64,000 nt of DNA from Streptomyces chryseus (GCF_014650755.1 NZ_BMVO01000011.1:1-64000), one strand, 5' to 3'. Positions 1 through 8,081 are shown, numbered from the stretch's first letter. Notes: a model not told the origin generated them from the sequence alone. Numbers and translations are program-made.

Positions 1-742
1 CCCACTACACCTGAACAGCGGAAACGCACCCGTCACTCTCGGAAAGACAACAGCTTCTGAGAACAAGCGCAACGTCGGGCGCACTGAGCTTCCTCGTCTC
101 CTTGCAACAGGTAGAGCCCACGAATGGGTGTGCCAGAAGGATCACCGTATGCTGGCGATCTCTGGTCGGATTCTGCGTTGTGCGGATTGACTGGCACGGC
201 ACACACAGGGCACGGAGCGGTCAGCACCCGGCTCTGCGCGGCACTGAGCCCTAACCGGTTCGGGCACGCAGGAATCGGCTGCGGGCTCGGTGGCGGCCTC
301 TGCGGGGTCGCCCGTATTCGTCCTTTGCAGTGTGAGTCGAGTACGGGCCGGTGCGGTGCGGTGCGTCGCTGAGGTGGACAGATCGCCATACCCGCTCGTG
401 GAGTTCGGCGATGCAGGGGCTGCACGCGAACATTGGGGCCTGCATGCCCGCGACGCTCGCCGGTCCTATCCATAAGACGCGTGTCCAGCGTTGGCCGCAG
501 TACAGCCAGCAGATGCCGTCTACCCACGGGTTCCGGTCATCGGTCTGGGCGGGCGCGGGTAGGCCCCCACGCGCGAACTCAGCGATCCCAGGAATCACCA
601 TTCGATCAAGCACCGAGAGTTTCTCCAGTTCGATTCCGACCGGTCGAAGGTGGTCAGGTCGTCGAGGTAGGCCAGCACCTATGTGCACCGCGCTTTGGCC
701 CCGGACGGCGCTCTGCGCTGGATGCGGCCTCGTGGTCGCTAA
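1..742. other. Left-edge region without a confident gene
   Basis: Several overlapping frames are open on both strands but none has a convincing start, ribosome binding site and family signature together. The only suggestive signals are on the minus strand, where two Cys pairs (CWLYC and ACSPC) occur in one frame and a CPVC pair in another. This could be a small zinc-ribbon protein, or a decayed one whose two halves now lie in different frames. It lies just downstream of the serine hydrolase that ends the RiPP-like operon. Confidence 0.4.
251..601 (-). CDS. Possible small Cys-rich (zinc-ribbon-like) protein
   Basis: A 116-residue reading frame starting at ATG (601). It contains a CxxxC pair (ICWLYC) followed about 30 residues later by a CxxC pair (ACSPC), the kind of spacing seen in small zinc-binding proteins. 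The C-terminal third is Arg-rich and looks like non-coding sequence, so the true end may be a frameshift into the neighbouring minus-strand frame, which carries another CPVC pair. No ribosome binding site stands out. I do not recognise a family; this may be a remnant. Confidence 0.3.
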   Translation of the reverse strand: MVIPGIAEFARGGLPAPAQTDDRNPWVDGICWLYCGQRWTRVLWIGPASVAGMQAPMFACSPCIAELHERVWRSVHLSDAPHRTGPYSTHTAKDEYGRPRRGRHRARSRFLRARTG

Positions 743-2038
743 TTACCGGCGGACGTATGTGAGACCGGGGGCCCGGTCGAGGTCGAGGGTGAAGCGGTCC
801 GCTATGCCCGTGGCGCTGGTCAGAGTGAGCGTGTAGCCGCTGCCCGTGTACGCAGTCGGGCCTACTTGGGTGAGCTGGTCCCTGGTACCTCGGCGCCACA
901 GGTGGAGGGTGCCGGCGCTGCGGGTGAGCCGCAGGCTTCCGGGCGCTTGCTCGCAGGTGTAGGTGCCGAGCTCGATGTGCGGGCTCTGGGCGCTGGATGC
1001 GTCCTGGGTACGGACGACAGCCTTGGGCTCTCGTCGTATGGCCGCTACACGAGGGACGAGGTCCCTCGGCTCCAAGTCGGGGTCTTCCTGCAGTTCCCGC
1101 AGGAGTGCGGCGGTGATCTGGTCGGCAGCGATGTCGGCGTTGTTGGATAGGCAGATCACTCGCAGTCCCGTGGCGTCCAGGTGGGTCGCTGCGGAGAAGC
1201 CCTGTTCGTGGCCGAAGTGGAAGACGGCAGTTCGTCCCGGGCGGCTGTCGGCGTAAAGGCCGGGCCCGTAGAGGTAGGGCGGGTGGTCGCTGGGCTGGTA
1301 GGCGAGGGTTTTTTGTCCGGGGAGTTGATGTTCGTGCTGCCACTCTTTGTGGAGGTGCAGGAGCCAGCGGTCAAGGTCGTCGGCGGTGGTCCACAGGGTT
1401 CCGGGCCCGGGCAGGGTGACCGGCGTTTCGGTGTGCTGCCAGTCGTGAGGGGTGGCTTGGTAGGCGGCTGCGGCGCCGGGGATGACGTGGCGGGGGTCGG
1501 CCTTGAAGTGGGTGTTGTTCATGCCGAGCGGGTCGAACAGGTGGCGCCGGGCGAGGTCGGCCAGTGTGGTGGGGTGGACCGTTTCAAGGATCTCCGCGAG
1601 GAGGAGGTAGTTGGTGTTGCTGTAGAGGAAGTCGCCCTTGGGAACGGCGCGCTGGTGTTGGCGGTAGGCGAGGGTTCGCAGGTCGTCGGCGGTGTAGTGG
1701 TCGAGGTCGCGGAAGCCGGTGAGCGAGAGCAGGGACTCGGCGTCGCGGATGCCCGATTGATGGGTGACGAGGTCCGCGACGGTGACGTCGCTGATCTTCA
1801 ACCTGGGCAGCAGGTCCGCGGCCTTCTGGCTGAGTTGCAAGAGGTTGGCTCGGGTGGCGAGCAGGACCAGGTGGGCAGTGATCTGTTTGGCGACGGATCC
1901 GGTGTTGAAGGCCGTGTCCGGTCCGATGGCTAGGCCGTGTTCGAGGTTAGCCAGGCCGGTGTGCCGGAGGGCGGGGTCTTCTCCGGGCCGGTGCACCAGC
2001 AGGGTCCAGCCCGGCGTGTGGTGGCGGTCGGCGTTCAC
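743..2038 (-). CDS. Serine hydrolase, beta-lactamase/DD-peptidase-like
   Basis: A 431-residue protein of the class C beta-lactamase/penicillin-binding-like serine hydrolase fold. The SxxK nucleophile motif is visible (S48-V-A-K51), followed by a YxN motif (Y138-S-N140) and a late HFGHEQG segment where the KTG-like third motif belongs. No signal peptide is seen, so it is probably cytoplasmic. Its ATG overlaps the stop of the HExxH gene by 4 nt, so it is translationally coupled to it and is the last gene of the RiPP-like operon. In this setting it could be a leader-removing or core-modifying hydrolase (inference), since no other protease is encoded in the operon. The C-terminal 110 residues form a separate beta-rich segment common in this superfamily. 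Confidence 0.85.
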   Translation of the reverse strand: MNADRHHTPGWTLLVHRPGEDPALRHTGLANLEHGLAIGPDTAFNTGSVAKQITAHLVLLATRANLLQLSQKAADLLPRLKISDVTVADLVTHQSGIRDAESLLSLTGFRDLDHYTADDLRTLAYRQHQRAVPKGDFLYSNTNYLLLAEILETVHPTTLADLARRHLFDPLGMNNTHFKADPRHVIPGAAAAYQATPHDWQHTETPVTLPGPGTLWTTADDLDRWLLHLHKEWQHEHQLPGQKTLAYQPSDHPPYLYGPGLYADSRPGRTAVFHFGHEQGFSAATHLDATGLRVICLSNNADIAADQITAALLRELQEDPDLEPRDLVPRVAAIRREPKAVVRTQDASSAQSPHIELGTYTCEQAPGSLRLTRSAGTLHLWRRGTRDQLTQVGPTAYTGSGYTLTLTSATGIADRFTLDLDRAPGLTYVRR

Positions 2039-2946
2039 AGGGCGAGCGCCTGCTGGTGCACCGCGGCCAGGCGGAGGCGGAGGCCCTGGTCGCTGATCAG
2101 CTCAAGGGCATGGGTGTGGGCGTCGGCGGTTTGGGCGAGGTGGCTCCGCTGCTGGTCGAGGTAGGCGGCGAGGAATCGGTGCAGGTCACCGGTGGCGCCT
2201 TTCAGCGCTTGGGCGGCGTACAGCATGGTGAGGGGGAAGGCCCAGCAGGCGTGGAGGAAGCCGAAGGCGGGCCTCATCGTCTTCTTCCACGGGGAGTGGA
2301 AGTGCGCCTGGTCGTCGATCTTGCAGCCGGTGGCGGCGAGGGCGTCGTTGAGCCAGTTGTGGCCGGCCTCGTGGATGAGGTCACGGGCCAGGACAACCGG
2401 GTCCCCGACGTGGTCCATGAAGACGGTGCCGGGCAGGCGCGTGATGGTCCAGCTGTCGAGGGTGTCGGCGAGGCTCTTGGTGCGCAGCAGACACAGGACA
2501 ACGGCGTGCGCGGCGAGCAGATCGCCGAAGCCCGCGTCCGTGGCGGCGGTATACGCGACGGCCGCGAGGTCGCGCAGGGCTGGCGGGGCGGGCTCGGTGC
2601 TAGGACCGAGCACGTAATAGGGGGTCTCGGAGATCGGAGATCGGGGCAAGGCGGTGAGGTCGGGGCTGATGACGACCCGAGCTCCGACGGCGGTAGGCGT
2701 GAAGTTGGTGGCGGCGTCCGCGTCGGGGTGGTCGGTGTACCAGTCGAAGGCGGTGTTGTTGTTGGCGCGGGCGGCGGCTTCGGCTCCTTCGAGGGCGTGA
2801 TGGGCCAGGCAATAGTGAGCGGCCGGGTTCATGCCGGTGTGAGGCGGCCGTGTGTCGGGGCGGATGACCGCGAGGAGGCGACGAGTGCGGTCGTGGTGGA
2901 GGCGGGTGATCGGCGGGAAGTCGAAGAGGGCGCCGAGGGTGTCCAT
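2035..2946 (-). CDS. HExxH-motif putative peptide beta-hydroxylase
   Basis: A 303-residue protein with an HEAGH motif at residues 192-196 inside a helical segment. The overall look fits the HExxH domain that NCBI names aKG-HExxH-type peptide beta-hydroxylase, found next to radical SAM/SPASM RiPP maturases. It begins after a good Shine-Dalgarno (AGGAG, 7 nt before ATG). It is the first gene after the candidate precursor, from which it is separated by 108 nt containing a strong hairpin, and it overlaps the serine hydrolase by 4 nt. The expected role is metal/2-oxoglutarate-dependent hydroxylation of a precursor side chain. A plain zinc metalloprotease is the alternative reading of HExxH, but the gene context favours peptide modification. 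Confidence 0.75.
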   Translation of the reverse strand: MDTLGALFDFPPITRLHHDRTRRLLAVIRPDTRPPHTGMNPAAHYCLAHHALEGAEAAARANNNTAFDWYTDHPDADAATNFTPTAVGARVVISPDLTALPRSPISETPYYVLGPSTEPAPPALRDLAAVAYTAATDAGFGDLLAAHAVVLCLLRTKSLADTLDSWTITRLPGTVFMDHVGDPVVLARDLIHEAGHNWLNDALAATGCKIDDQAHFHSPWKKTMRPAFGFLHACWAFPLTMLYAAQALKGATGDLHRFLAAYLDQQRSHLAQTADAHTHALELISDQGLRLRLAAVHQQALAL

Positions 2947-2970
2947 GAAAGGGCTCCTGTTCGCGTTGAG

Positions 2971-3010
2971 CCTGGGGCCGGGTCGCGGGTGCTCGCGGCC
3001 CGGCCCCAGG
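2971..3010 (-). terminator. Attenuator-like hairpin after precursor
   Basis: A perfect 12-bp GC stem (2971-2982 with 2999-3010) around a 16-nt loop lies 44 nt beyond the precursor stop codon and 24 nt before the start of the HExxH gene. It has no T-run. A partial terminator directly behind a precursor peptide is common in RiPP operons, where it raises precursor transcript relative to downstream enzymes. Confidence 0.6.
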
Positions 3011-3054
3011 TGTGTTCACCGGCGGCGATCAGAGCGCCGGGCGGCTGTGGGTGT

Positions 3055-3201
3055 TCAGGCGACGGTGGTGGTCTCCGCCTCGGCGGCCGGCCAGCCCTCG
3101 GCCGAGACGCTGGAGGTGTGGGCGGTGGTACGGACGGACTCGTCCTCGCCGCGCAGGTCCTCGACGTCGGCGAGGAAGTCAGCGATGCGGTCGCTGGTCA
3201 T
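3055..3201 (-). CDS. Candidate RiPP precursor peptide (48 aa)
   Basis: A 48-residue ORF, ATG at 3201. The N-terminal half is acidic and helical-looking (starts MTSDRIADFLADVEDL), as expected of a leader. The second half is rich in Thr/Ser/Ala with a single His (H28), a single Trp (W37, in EGWPA) and the C-terminus AETTTVA. It lies inside an enzyme operon next to a radical SAM/SPASM maturase and an HExxH hydroxylase and is followed by a hairpin. A purine-rich RBS (AAAGGCGG) precedes the ATG, which overlaps the stop of a 32-aa upstream ORF. The aromatic residues H28 and W37 are plausible sites for radical SAM side-chain cross-linking, and the Ser/Thr/Val/Glu residues for hydroxylation or phosphorylation. 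It lacks the FxSxx C-terminus of the best-known FxsB-type substrates. No family match is claimed. Confidence 0.65.
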   Translation of the reverse strand: MTSDRIADFLADVEDLRGEDESVRTTAHTSSVSAEGWPAAEAETTTVA

Positions 3202-3296
3202 AAGTGGTTCCGCCTTTCGGACTCGATGGCTTCGGCTGTTGCTCTGCGCTCTGGTGCTTGGTTCTGAGGTTGGGGCGGTGATCTCGCCCTGGCCAT
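3198..3296 (-). CDS. Coupled mini-ORF upstream of precursor (32 aa)
   Basis: An ATG at 3296 preceded 7 nt upstream by GAGAGG opens a 32-residue frame starting MARARSPPQPQNQAPERR and ending with HL. Its TGA overlaps the precursor ATG (ATGA), so ribosomes finishing here could re-initiate on the precursor. The composition (Pro, Gln, Arg rich, no Cys or Trp) does not suggest a core peptide. It could be a translational coupler, a second leader-like peptide, or chance. Confidence 0.4.
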   Translation of the reverse strand: MARARSPPQPQNQAPERRATAEAIESERRNHL

Positions 3297-3324
3297 GTAT
3301 GAACCTCTCTCGGGTCAGTGGGCG

Positions 3325-4185
3325 CTAACCAGCGCTGGCGGCGGTACGGAGGGCGTCGCGTAGGTCGTCCATACGGGGGCGGTCGGCAGCCTGGCCGGAG
3401 AGCGCGCTGGCGACGAGTGTCCGCAACGGATCGGGAATCACAGTGAGGTTCTTGTGACCGCCGAGGCGCGGGATGTCCGCGCACAGATAGCGGTAGATCA
3501 GGACGCCGAGGCTGAAGACGTCGGCGGCCGGAGTGGCTTCGTTGTAGCCGGTCAGGTACTCGGGCGGCCAGTGGACCTCAGGCTCACGGTGGTCGGGCCC
3601 GCGTGGGGTGGTGAGTCGACGGGCGGCCCCCAGGTCGGTGATCAGGCCCCGGCCCTGGTCGATGAGGATGTTCTCCTGGTAGACGTCGCGGTGGACGATG
3701 CCGCGCTGGTGGAGGCTTCCCAAGCCGTCTGCGACGTCGGCGAGGATGTTCAGGCCCTTGCTGGTGTCCTTCGAAGAGGCCATGAAGGAGCGAAAGTTTC
3801 CGCCGTCGCAGTGCGGCATGGTGTACCAGTCGAACCGCTCTGAGCTGCCTTGTTCCAGTAAGGGGACGACGTGGTCGGATCCGCCGGCGGCGGCGGTGAG
3901 GTCCGCTTCGTGGCGGAAGTCTTCGCGGGTGAGGGCCCGTTCCGCCTCGGTCATCTGCGCGTACCAGTAGAAGCCGTACGCGGCGGACCGCTCGGTGGGA
4001 TCCAGTTCGCTCAGGACGTGATTGCTGCCGAAGCCGGCCTTCAGGACGACGTCGTCTTGGCCTGGGCGGCTGGCCTTGATGAGGGTGCTGGCGCGGGTGA
4101 AGGCGAGGAGGGCACTGACGTGCCAGCCATCCGTGCGGAGCTGGTCGAGGACCCATGCTGCTGGATGCATCGGGTGCAGGCTCAT
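3325..4185 (-). CDS. Ser/Thr protein kinase-like protein in RiPP operon
   Basis: A 286-residue kinase-fold protein. A candidate ATP lysine is at VVLK (K49), the catalytic loop is HRDVYQENIL (H165, D167, N172), DLG at 184-186 replaces the usual DFG, and PPEYL follows where APE belongs. The catalytic residues are therefore present and activity is plausible. There is no transmembrane helix or PASTA tail, so it is a soluble kinase, unlike the PknB type. The first 45 residues are a unique N-terminal segment (WVLDQLRTDGW). The ATG overlaps the stop of the NMP-kinase-like gene by 4 nt. In context it may phosphorylate the precursor, or act like the phosphotransfer domains of lanthipeptide synthetases (inference). 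The mini-ORF and precursor follow 28 nt and 123 nt downstream of its end. Confidence 0.8.
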   Translation of the reverse strand: MSLHPMHPAAWVLDQLRTDGWHVSALLAFTRASTLIKASRPGQDDVVLKAGFGSNHVLSELDPTERSAAYGFYWYAQMTEAERALTREDFRHEADLTAAAGGSDHVVPLLEQGSSERFDWYTMPHCDGGNFRSFMASSKDTSKGLNILADVADGLGSLHQRGIVHRDVYQENILIDQGRGLITDLGAARRLTTPRGPDHREPEVHWPPEYLTGYNEATPAADVFSLGVLIYRYLCADIPRLGGHKNLTVIPDPLRTLVASALSGQAADRPRMDDLRDALRTAASAG

Positions 4186-4838
4186 CGGCTCACTTCTGTG
4201 GTCGGGTACGCGGGGCCACTGGCCGGGCGGAGGTGGTCCATGCAGGCAGTGGCCAAGGTGTCGAGGTCCTTGCGGGTTGTGCAGGGGTGGTGCAGCACCG
4301 GCAGGCCGGTGGTCTTGGTCCAGGCGTCGGCGGCCTGGCGGTAGAGATCGGCCAGTCGGGTGGCGGCCTTGGGGTGCTCGGTGAAGCGTCGGGCGGTCGC
4401 CCGTCTGGTGATGCGGGCGTGACAGATGTCGGGCTCGGTGGTCAGCAGGACGGTCAGCTGCGGGCGGGCCCGCTCGTCTTCGGCAAGGCGTTTGACGTAC
4501 TCGTCGACGGGCTGCTGGTGGAGCAGAGCGAGCAGGCACGCGGTGGAGAGAGTGAGCCGGTCGGCGAGGACGGGTCCTTGAGAGAGGGCGGGCGCGAGGT
4601 TGAAGCGGGAGTGGAGGGCCAGGTCCTGGCAGGCGGCCTCTATGGCCTCGTCGGGGTCGCCCGCATGTCCGGCCCGCAGGCGGACCAGGGTGCGGGTGGC
4701 GGGGTGGGAGAGCCAGGAGAACTGGCCGATGTGGCTGAGGGGGATGCCTTCGGCCTGGGCATCTGCCAGAAGCCGGTCTCGGAGGGTGCTCTTTCCAGCG
4801 CCGGCTATACCTTCCAGAGCCAGCAGCATGGGGGTCAC
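4182..4838 (-). CDS. Nucleoside monophosphate kinase-like P-loop protein
   Basis: A 218-residue P-loop NTPase of the thymidylate/deoxynucleoside kinase superfamily. The Walker A GIAGAGKST is close to the N-terminus, a DRL motif follows in the middle, and the C-terminal half has the Arg-rich LID-like stretch ITRRATARRF. The chosen GTG (4838) overlaps the oxygenase stop as GTGA; an ATG three codons later is an alternative start. Such kinases normally phosphorylate dNMPs, but here the gene is locked into a peptide-modification operon between an oxygenase and a protein-kinase-like gene. A phosphotransfer role on a small molecule or on the peptide should be considered (inference). Confidence 0.75.
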   Translation of the reverse strand: MTPMLLALEGIAGAGKSTLRDRLLADAQAEGIPLSHIGQFSWLSHPATRTLVRLRAGHAGDPDEAIEAACQDLALHSRFNLAPALSQGPVLADRLTLSTACLLALLHQQPVDEYVKRLAEDERARPQLTVLLTTEPDICHARITRRATARRFTEHPKAATRLADLYRQAADAWTKTTGLPVLHHPCTTRKDLDTLATACMDHLRPASGPAYPTTEVSR

Positions 4839-5569
4839 GCCTCTACGGTGGGTTCGGCGACCAACCAGCTGATGAACTTGGCAACCCTCCCGGTCGTGAC
4901 TGGAAGGGTGCCGTGGGCGAGCTGGGAGCCGTACAGCAGGGCGGTCCCGGGAGCCGGGGCGACGCTCCAGCGGGTGCGGGGCATCTGCTGGAACCAGGGC
5001 GCTGAGTTGTCGGCTCCGTCGTGGGCCAGCCACATGCCCTCCGCGTAGCCGTTCACGGCGGGGTTTGGTGTCTGGCCGTTCCACAGGCGGTCGCTGGAGG
5101 AGGTCTCGACATAGAAGTCGCCTCCGGTGTTGGCCTGGGTGATGACGACGCTGATGCCGGCGATCTGGCGGGGCCAGGCGAGTGGGTCGGGGGCGATGCC
5201 GTCGAGGTGGCTGGTGATGTGCTGGCCCACCCCGTATTCCACGTAGGTCCAGGGGCGGCACAGGGTGATGGAGGGCATGACGCGGGACAGGGCCGGGCGG
5301 GCGCGCTCGAAGGCGTCGCCCAGGAGCTTTTCGGCGGCCTCAGGGATGGCGGGAATCTCGATGCGTCCGGCGGGCTCGTAGATGGCCATGGCCTGCTCGC
5401 AGGAGTGGCCGGGGACCTCGTGGATGGAGGTGCGGCGATCACCGCCGAAACGGGCGGTGTCCTCGGTAACGAGGAACTCGTTCATGAGGGATGCGAGTTG
5501 CGACCGCTCATCGGTGCTGAGGAAATTTTCTATGCTGCCGACGCCGACGGTCTCGGCTATGTGGATCAC
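4835..5569 (-). CDS. 2-oxoglutarate/Fe(II) oxygenase-like protein
   Basis: A 244-residue protein with the features of a prolyl-4-hydroxylase-type 2OG-Fe(II) dioxygenase. It has an HLD triad pair (H121-x-D123), a distal His in LAHG (H219) and a following Arg (R228, TGRVAKF) suited to binding 2-oxoglutarate. The GTG at 5569 overlaps the previous stop by 4 nt, which fixes the start; the frame is open further upstream but inside the previous gene. With the HExxH protein this gives the operon two potential hydroxylases of unrelated fold, so the product may be hydroxylated at more than one position. The substrate is not evident from sequence. Confidence 0.75.
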   Translation of the reverse strand: MIHIAETVGVGSIENFLSTDERSQLASLMNEFLVTEDTARFGGDRRTSIHEVPGHSCEQAMAIYEPAGRIEIPAIPEAAEKLLGDAFERARPALSRVMPSITLCRPWTYVEYGVGQHITSHLDGIAPDPLAWPRQIAGISVVITQANTGGDFYVETSSSDRLWNGQTPNPAVNGYAEGMWLAHDGADNSAPWFQQMPRTRWSVAPAPGTALLYGSQLAHGTLPVTTGRVAKFISWLVAEPTVEA

Positions 5570-6198
5570 TTCGTGGTCCCCCTTTGCTGGAGCACGCGGT
5601 GGATGTCGTTCAGGTCCGTGCAGTGGTTGAGCCAGCTGACGACCGGCCTGCTGGTCGCGGCCAGCGGGTTCTGCCACAGCGCGAGGAGTTCTCCTGTTAG
5701 CGGCAGTTCGTCGCTGGCGGGCAGCGGGCCGGTGTCAGCTGCCTCGGTTTTGGACAGGGCGGGGCAGTAGGTGTCGTACTGCCGGGCGAAGACGCGGGCG
5801 AGGCGTGTGGCGGCCGTGGTGCGGCTTGCATGCCTGAGCCGGTCGGTGGGCGGGGGCCGGTGGTAGGCGCGGTGCTCGGTGATCGTCCACGCATGGGAGA
5901 TGGCTGCGCCCGAGTCGGCGACCCGACAGGTCGCGCAGCAGTGGCGGTCGGACTTGGGGCAGGGCAGCAGGTGTCCGCCGAGCGTGCGGGCGATTTCATC
6001 GAGGACTGTCCACGCGGTGCCGTGCAGCATCGTGCCGACGTTCGGCTGCCCGGGCCCTGTGGTGTTCTCGTGGTTGCAGCATGGCTTGCCCGTGCCGGGC
6101 GGTTCGGTCGCGGCGAGGGCGGGTTCGATGAATAGCGCATGGAAATAGGCGATGCGTCCCAGTAACTGGTGGACGGTGACCTCGTCGCCGGGCTTCAC
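5566..6198 (-). CDS. Cys/His-rich protein of unknown function in RiPP operon
   Basis: A 210-residue protein I do not recognise. It starts at GTG 6198, overlapping the radical SAM stop as GTGA. It carries two Cys/His clusters in its first half (CCNHEN, then CPKSDRHCCATC) that look like a metal site, and helical segments around them (LLGRIAYFHALFIEPAL near the N-terminus). No signal peptide or membrane helix is seen. Its place immediately after the radical SAM enzyme and its 4-nt overlaps on both sides suggest a dedicated partner, for example a metal-binding accessory or substrate-recognition subunit (inference). Confidence 0.7.
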   Translation of the reverse strand: MKPGDEVTVHQLLGRIAYFHALFIEPALAATEPPGTGKPCCNHENTTGPGQPNVGTMLHGTAWTVLDEIARTLGGHLLPCPKSDRHCCATCRVADSGAAISHAWTITEHRAYHRPPPTDRLRHASRTTAATRLARVFARQYDTYCPALSKTEAADTGPLPASDELPLTGELLALWQNPLAATSRPVVSWLNHCTDLNDIHRVLQQRGTTK

Positions 6199-8081
6199 AG
6201 CAGTACCGTTTCTGCCACTGTGGCCGGTGTCGGAAGCGGGCAGGCGCACGTGGTGCCCGTGTCTGGGTGCTCGGCGGTAAGGGCTGCGGTCAGGGTGGCC
6301 GTGGCCGTGGCCAGGTTGGTGAAGTAGGTGTCCCATCCCTGGCCCGGGGCAGGATCCAGGGTCAGGTCGAGTACCGGGAACCTGGCGCCGGAGCGCTCGC
6401 AGGTGAGTTCCGAGCGGCCGACCCTGACCTCGATACCAACGGGCAGGAAGGGGCTCGCGGCAGTGGCAGCCCGGCACAGAGCTGCGGCCGTGCGGGCGTA
6501 CTCCTCGCGGTCGCGGGCGAGGAGGCCGACACGCAGGCCAGCAGGGGGCAAGTCCAAGCCGGTGTACTGGTGGCCCTGGCAGCTGTCGTAGGTGATCAGC
6601 CCCCAGGCGCGGGTGAGGGTGTCGACCAGCGGCCAGACGCCCGGCTCGATAGCTGACCGCCACATGGGGTGGGCGGGGTCGAGGTCGTCGGCCTCGTGGA
6701 CGCCGGCGAGGCCGACGGTGTTGATGTTGCCGTGCTCGCTGGTGTGCAGCCGCACCTCCCTGCGCCCGGCGGCCGGGCTGTCCCAGCGGGTGACGAAGGC
6801 GTTCAGGTCACGCATGCTGTTGGGGGTCCGCGGGCGCCAGCGCAGACTTTGACACCAGGCACCGGCGGGGTGCGCGGGCTGGGCGAGGAGAGCCGCGATG
6901 CCGTCGATCATCCGCATCCGGTAGTCGCAGTAGGCGTCGTGATCGTCGGCTGGGTCCATGCGCCAGCGGGTGGCAATGCAGCCACCGTTGCACGTGTCGC
7001 GATAGCCGCAGGTCGTGCACTTGTCCATCAGCGCCTTGCCCTGGTTCAGCAGGAGGGAGCCCTGCTGGGCGGCGATCACCTCGCGCTGGTCGTTGGCTGT
7101 TTCGAGCTGGGTCAGGCGGGCCTGGGGCCAGGGCAGTTCGTCGCAACTGCCGAGGCGGCCATCGGGGTAAAGGGTGAAGACGTGGTCGCACTTGAGATCG
7201 GAGAAGTGGCAGAAGCTCGTCTGCAGTCCCTGTAACCGCCGGATCGTGGAGACGGCTGGTTCGAGCTTGATGCGGGCGAAGTGTCCGGCGGTGATCCAGT
7301 GGGCGGTGGCGGCGAGGACGAACTGTGCGTACTCGTCGGGGTGGACCGCCCAGGCGGGGCCGTCGGTGCCGTTCACGGCGGTCTGCTGGAGTAAGCGGCT
7401 GGCTGTCTTGCGTCGTCCTGGCAGGGCGGTGGAGCGGCGGATCGTGGAGTCGAAGCAGGGAACGAAGCTGATCGCGTTGACGGAACCGAAGCCGGCGAGA
7501 TGGTCCAGGACTTCCTCGGCGCGGCCCAGCACCGCCGGGGTCACCGCGGCGATTACGCCAACGCTGCGGCCCCGTTCGGCCAGGAGACTCAGGGACGCGG
7601 CGACGCGCGGGTAGACGGGTTTTCCGTCGTAGCCGACCCGCCAGGCGTTGCCCTGGGCGTCTCCGTCAAGGGAGATGCCAATGTGGAGGTCCGGGCAGAG
7701 GTCGTCGAACATGTCGAGCCAGTTCGCGTCGAGCAGGACACCATTGGTCTGCAGGGTGACGCGGATGACCTTGGGCAGGTCGGCCAGCTCCGTGAGGATC
7801 TCGGCGATGTGGTCGCGGCCTGCGGTCAGCGGCTCGCCACCATGGAGTTCGACGGCGAGCGGCCGGCCCCTGAAGAGGTTGGCCAGGCGCCTGATCTGGT
7901 CGGCGCCCACCCGTGCCCCTCCGGGAGCCTCTTTGCGCTTCTCGTAGCAGTAGAGGCAGTCGATGTCGCACGTCTCGCCGCGTGTCTTGACGATGACCGA
8001 CACCGCGGTGCCGGTGTCGTCGACGTCCAGGCCCCGGTAGAGCCCCTCAATCGGATGGCGCTGTTCTGTGCTGAGGTACAT
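6195..8081 (-). CDS. Radical SAM/SPASM peptide maturase, FxsB-like, with C-terminal extension
   Basis: A 628-residue radical SAM enzyme. The [4Fe-4S]-SAM motif is C38xxxC42xxC45 (CDIDCLYC), with GGEP at 81-84. A SPASM region follows with Cys at 291, 298, 313, 355, 358, 364, 368 and 385, enough for auxiliary clusters. The first 400 residues resemble FxsB/anSME-type peptide maturases that cross-link or modify RiPP precursors. Residues about 410-628 are an additional domain without cluster motifs (it contains GLITYDSCQGHQY) whose function I cannot name. A strong RBS (AGGAGAGG) precedes the ATG. The gene follows the NUDIX gene by 38 nt and is coupled by GTGA to the next gene. It is the probable core-modifying enzyme for the 48-aa peptide. 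Confidence 0.88.
   Translation of the reverse strand: MYLSTEQRHPIEGLYRGLDVDDTGTAVSVIVKTRGETCDIDCLYCYEKRKEAPGGARVGADQIRRLANLFRGRPLAVELHGGEPLTAGRDHIAEILTELADLPKVIRVTLQTNGVLLDANWLDMFDDLCPDLHIGISLDGDAQGNAWRVGYDGKPVYPRVAASLSLLAERGRSVGVIAAVTPAVLGRAEEVLDHLAGFGSVNAISFVPCFDSTIRRSTALPGRRKTASRLLQQTAVNGTDGPAWAVHPDEYAQFVLAATAHWITAGHFARIKLEPAVSTIRRLQGLQTSFCHFSDLKCDHVFTLYPDGRLGSCDELPWPQARLTQLETANDQREVIAAQQGSLLLNQGKALMDKCTTCGYRDTCNGGCIATRWRMDPADDHDAYCDYRMRMIDGIAALLAQPAHPAGAWCQSLRWRPRTPNSMRDLNAFVTRWDSPAAGRREVRLHTSEHGNINTVGLAGVHEADDLDPAHPMWRSAIEPGVWPLVDTLTRAWGLITYDSCQGHQYTGLDLPPAGLRVGLLARDREEYARTAAALCRAATAASPFLPVGIEVRVGRSELTCERSGARFPVLDLTLDPAPGQGWDTYFTNLATATATLTAALTAEHPDTGTTCACPLPTPATVAETVLL

Noticed and set aside
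5570..6663. Longer reading frames upstream of the GTGA starts in the RiPP-like operon
   Set aside because: The extensions lie inside the preceding genes and are Arg/Pro-rich; the 4-nt overlaps with the previous stops fix the starts.
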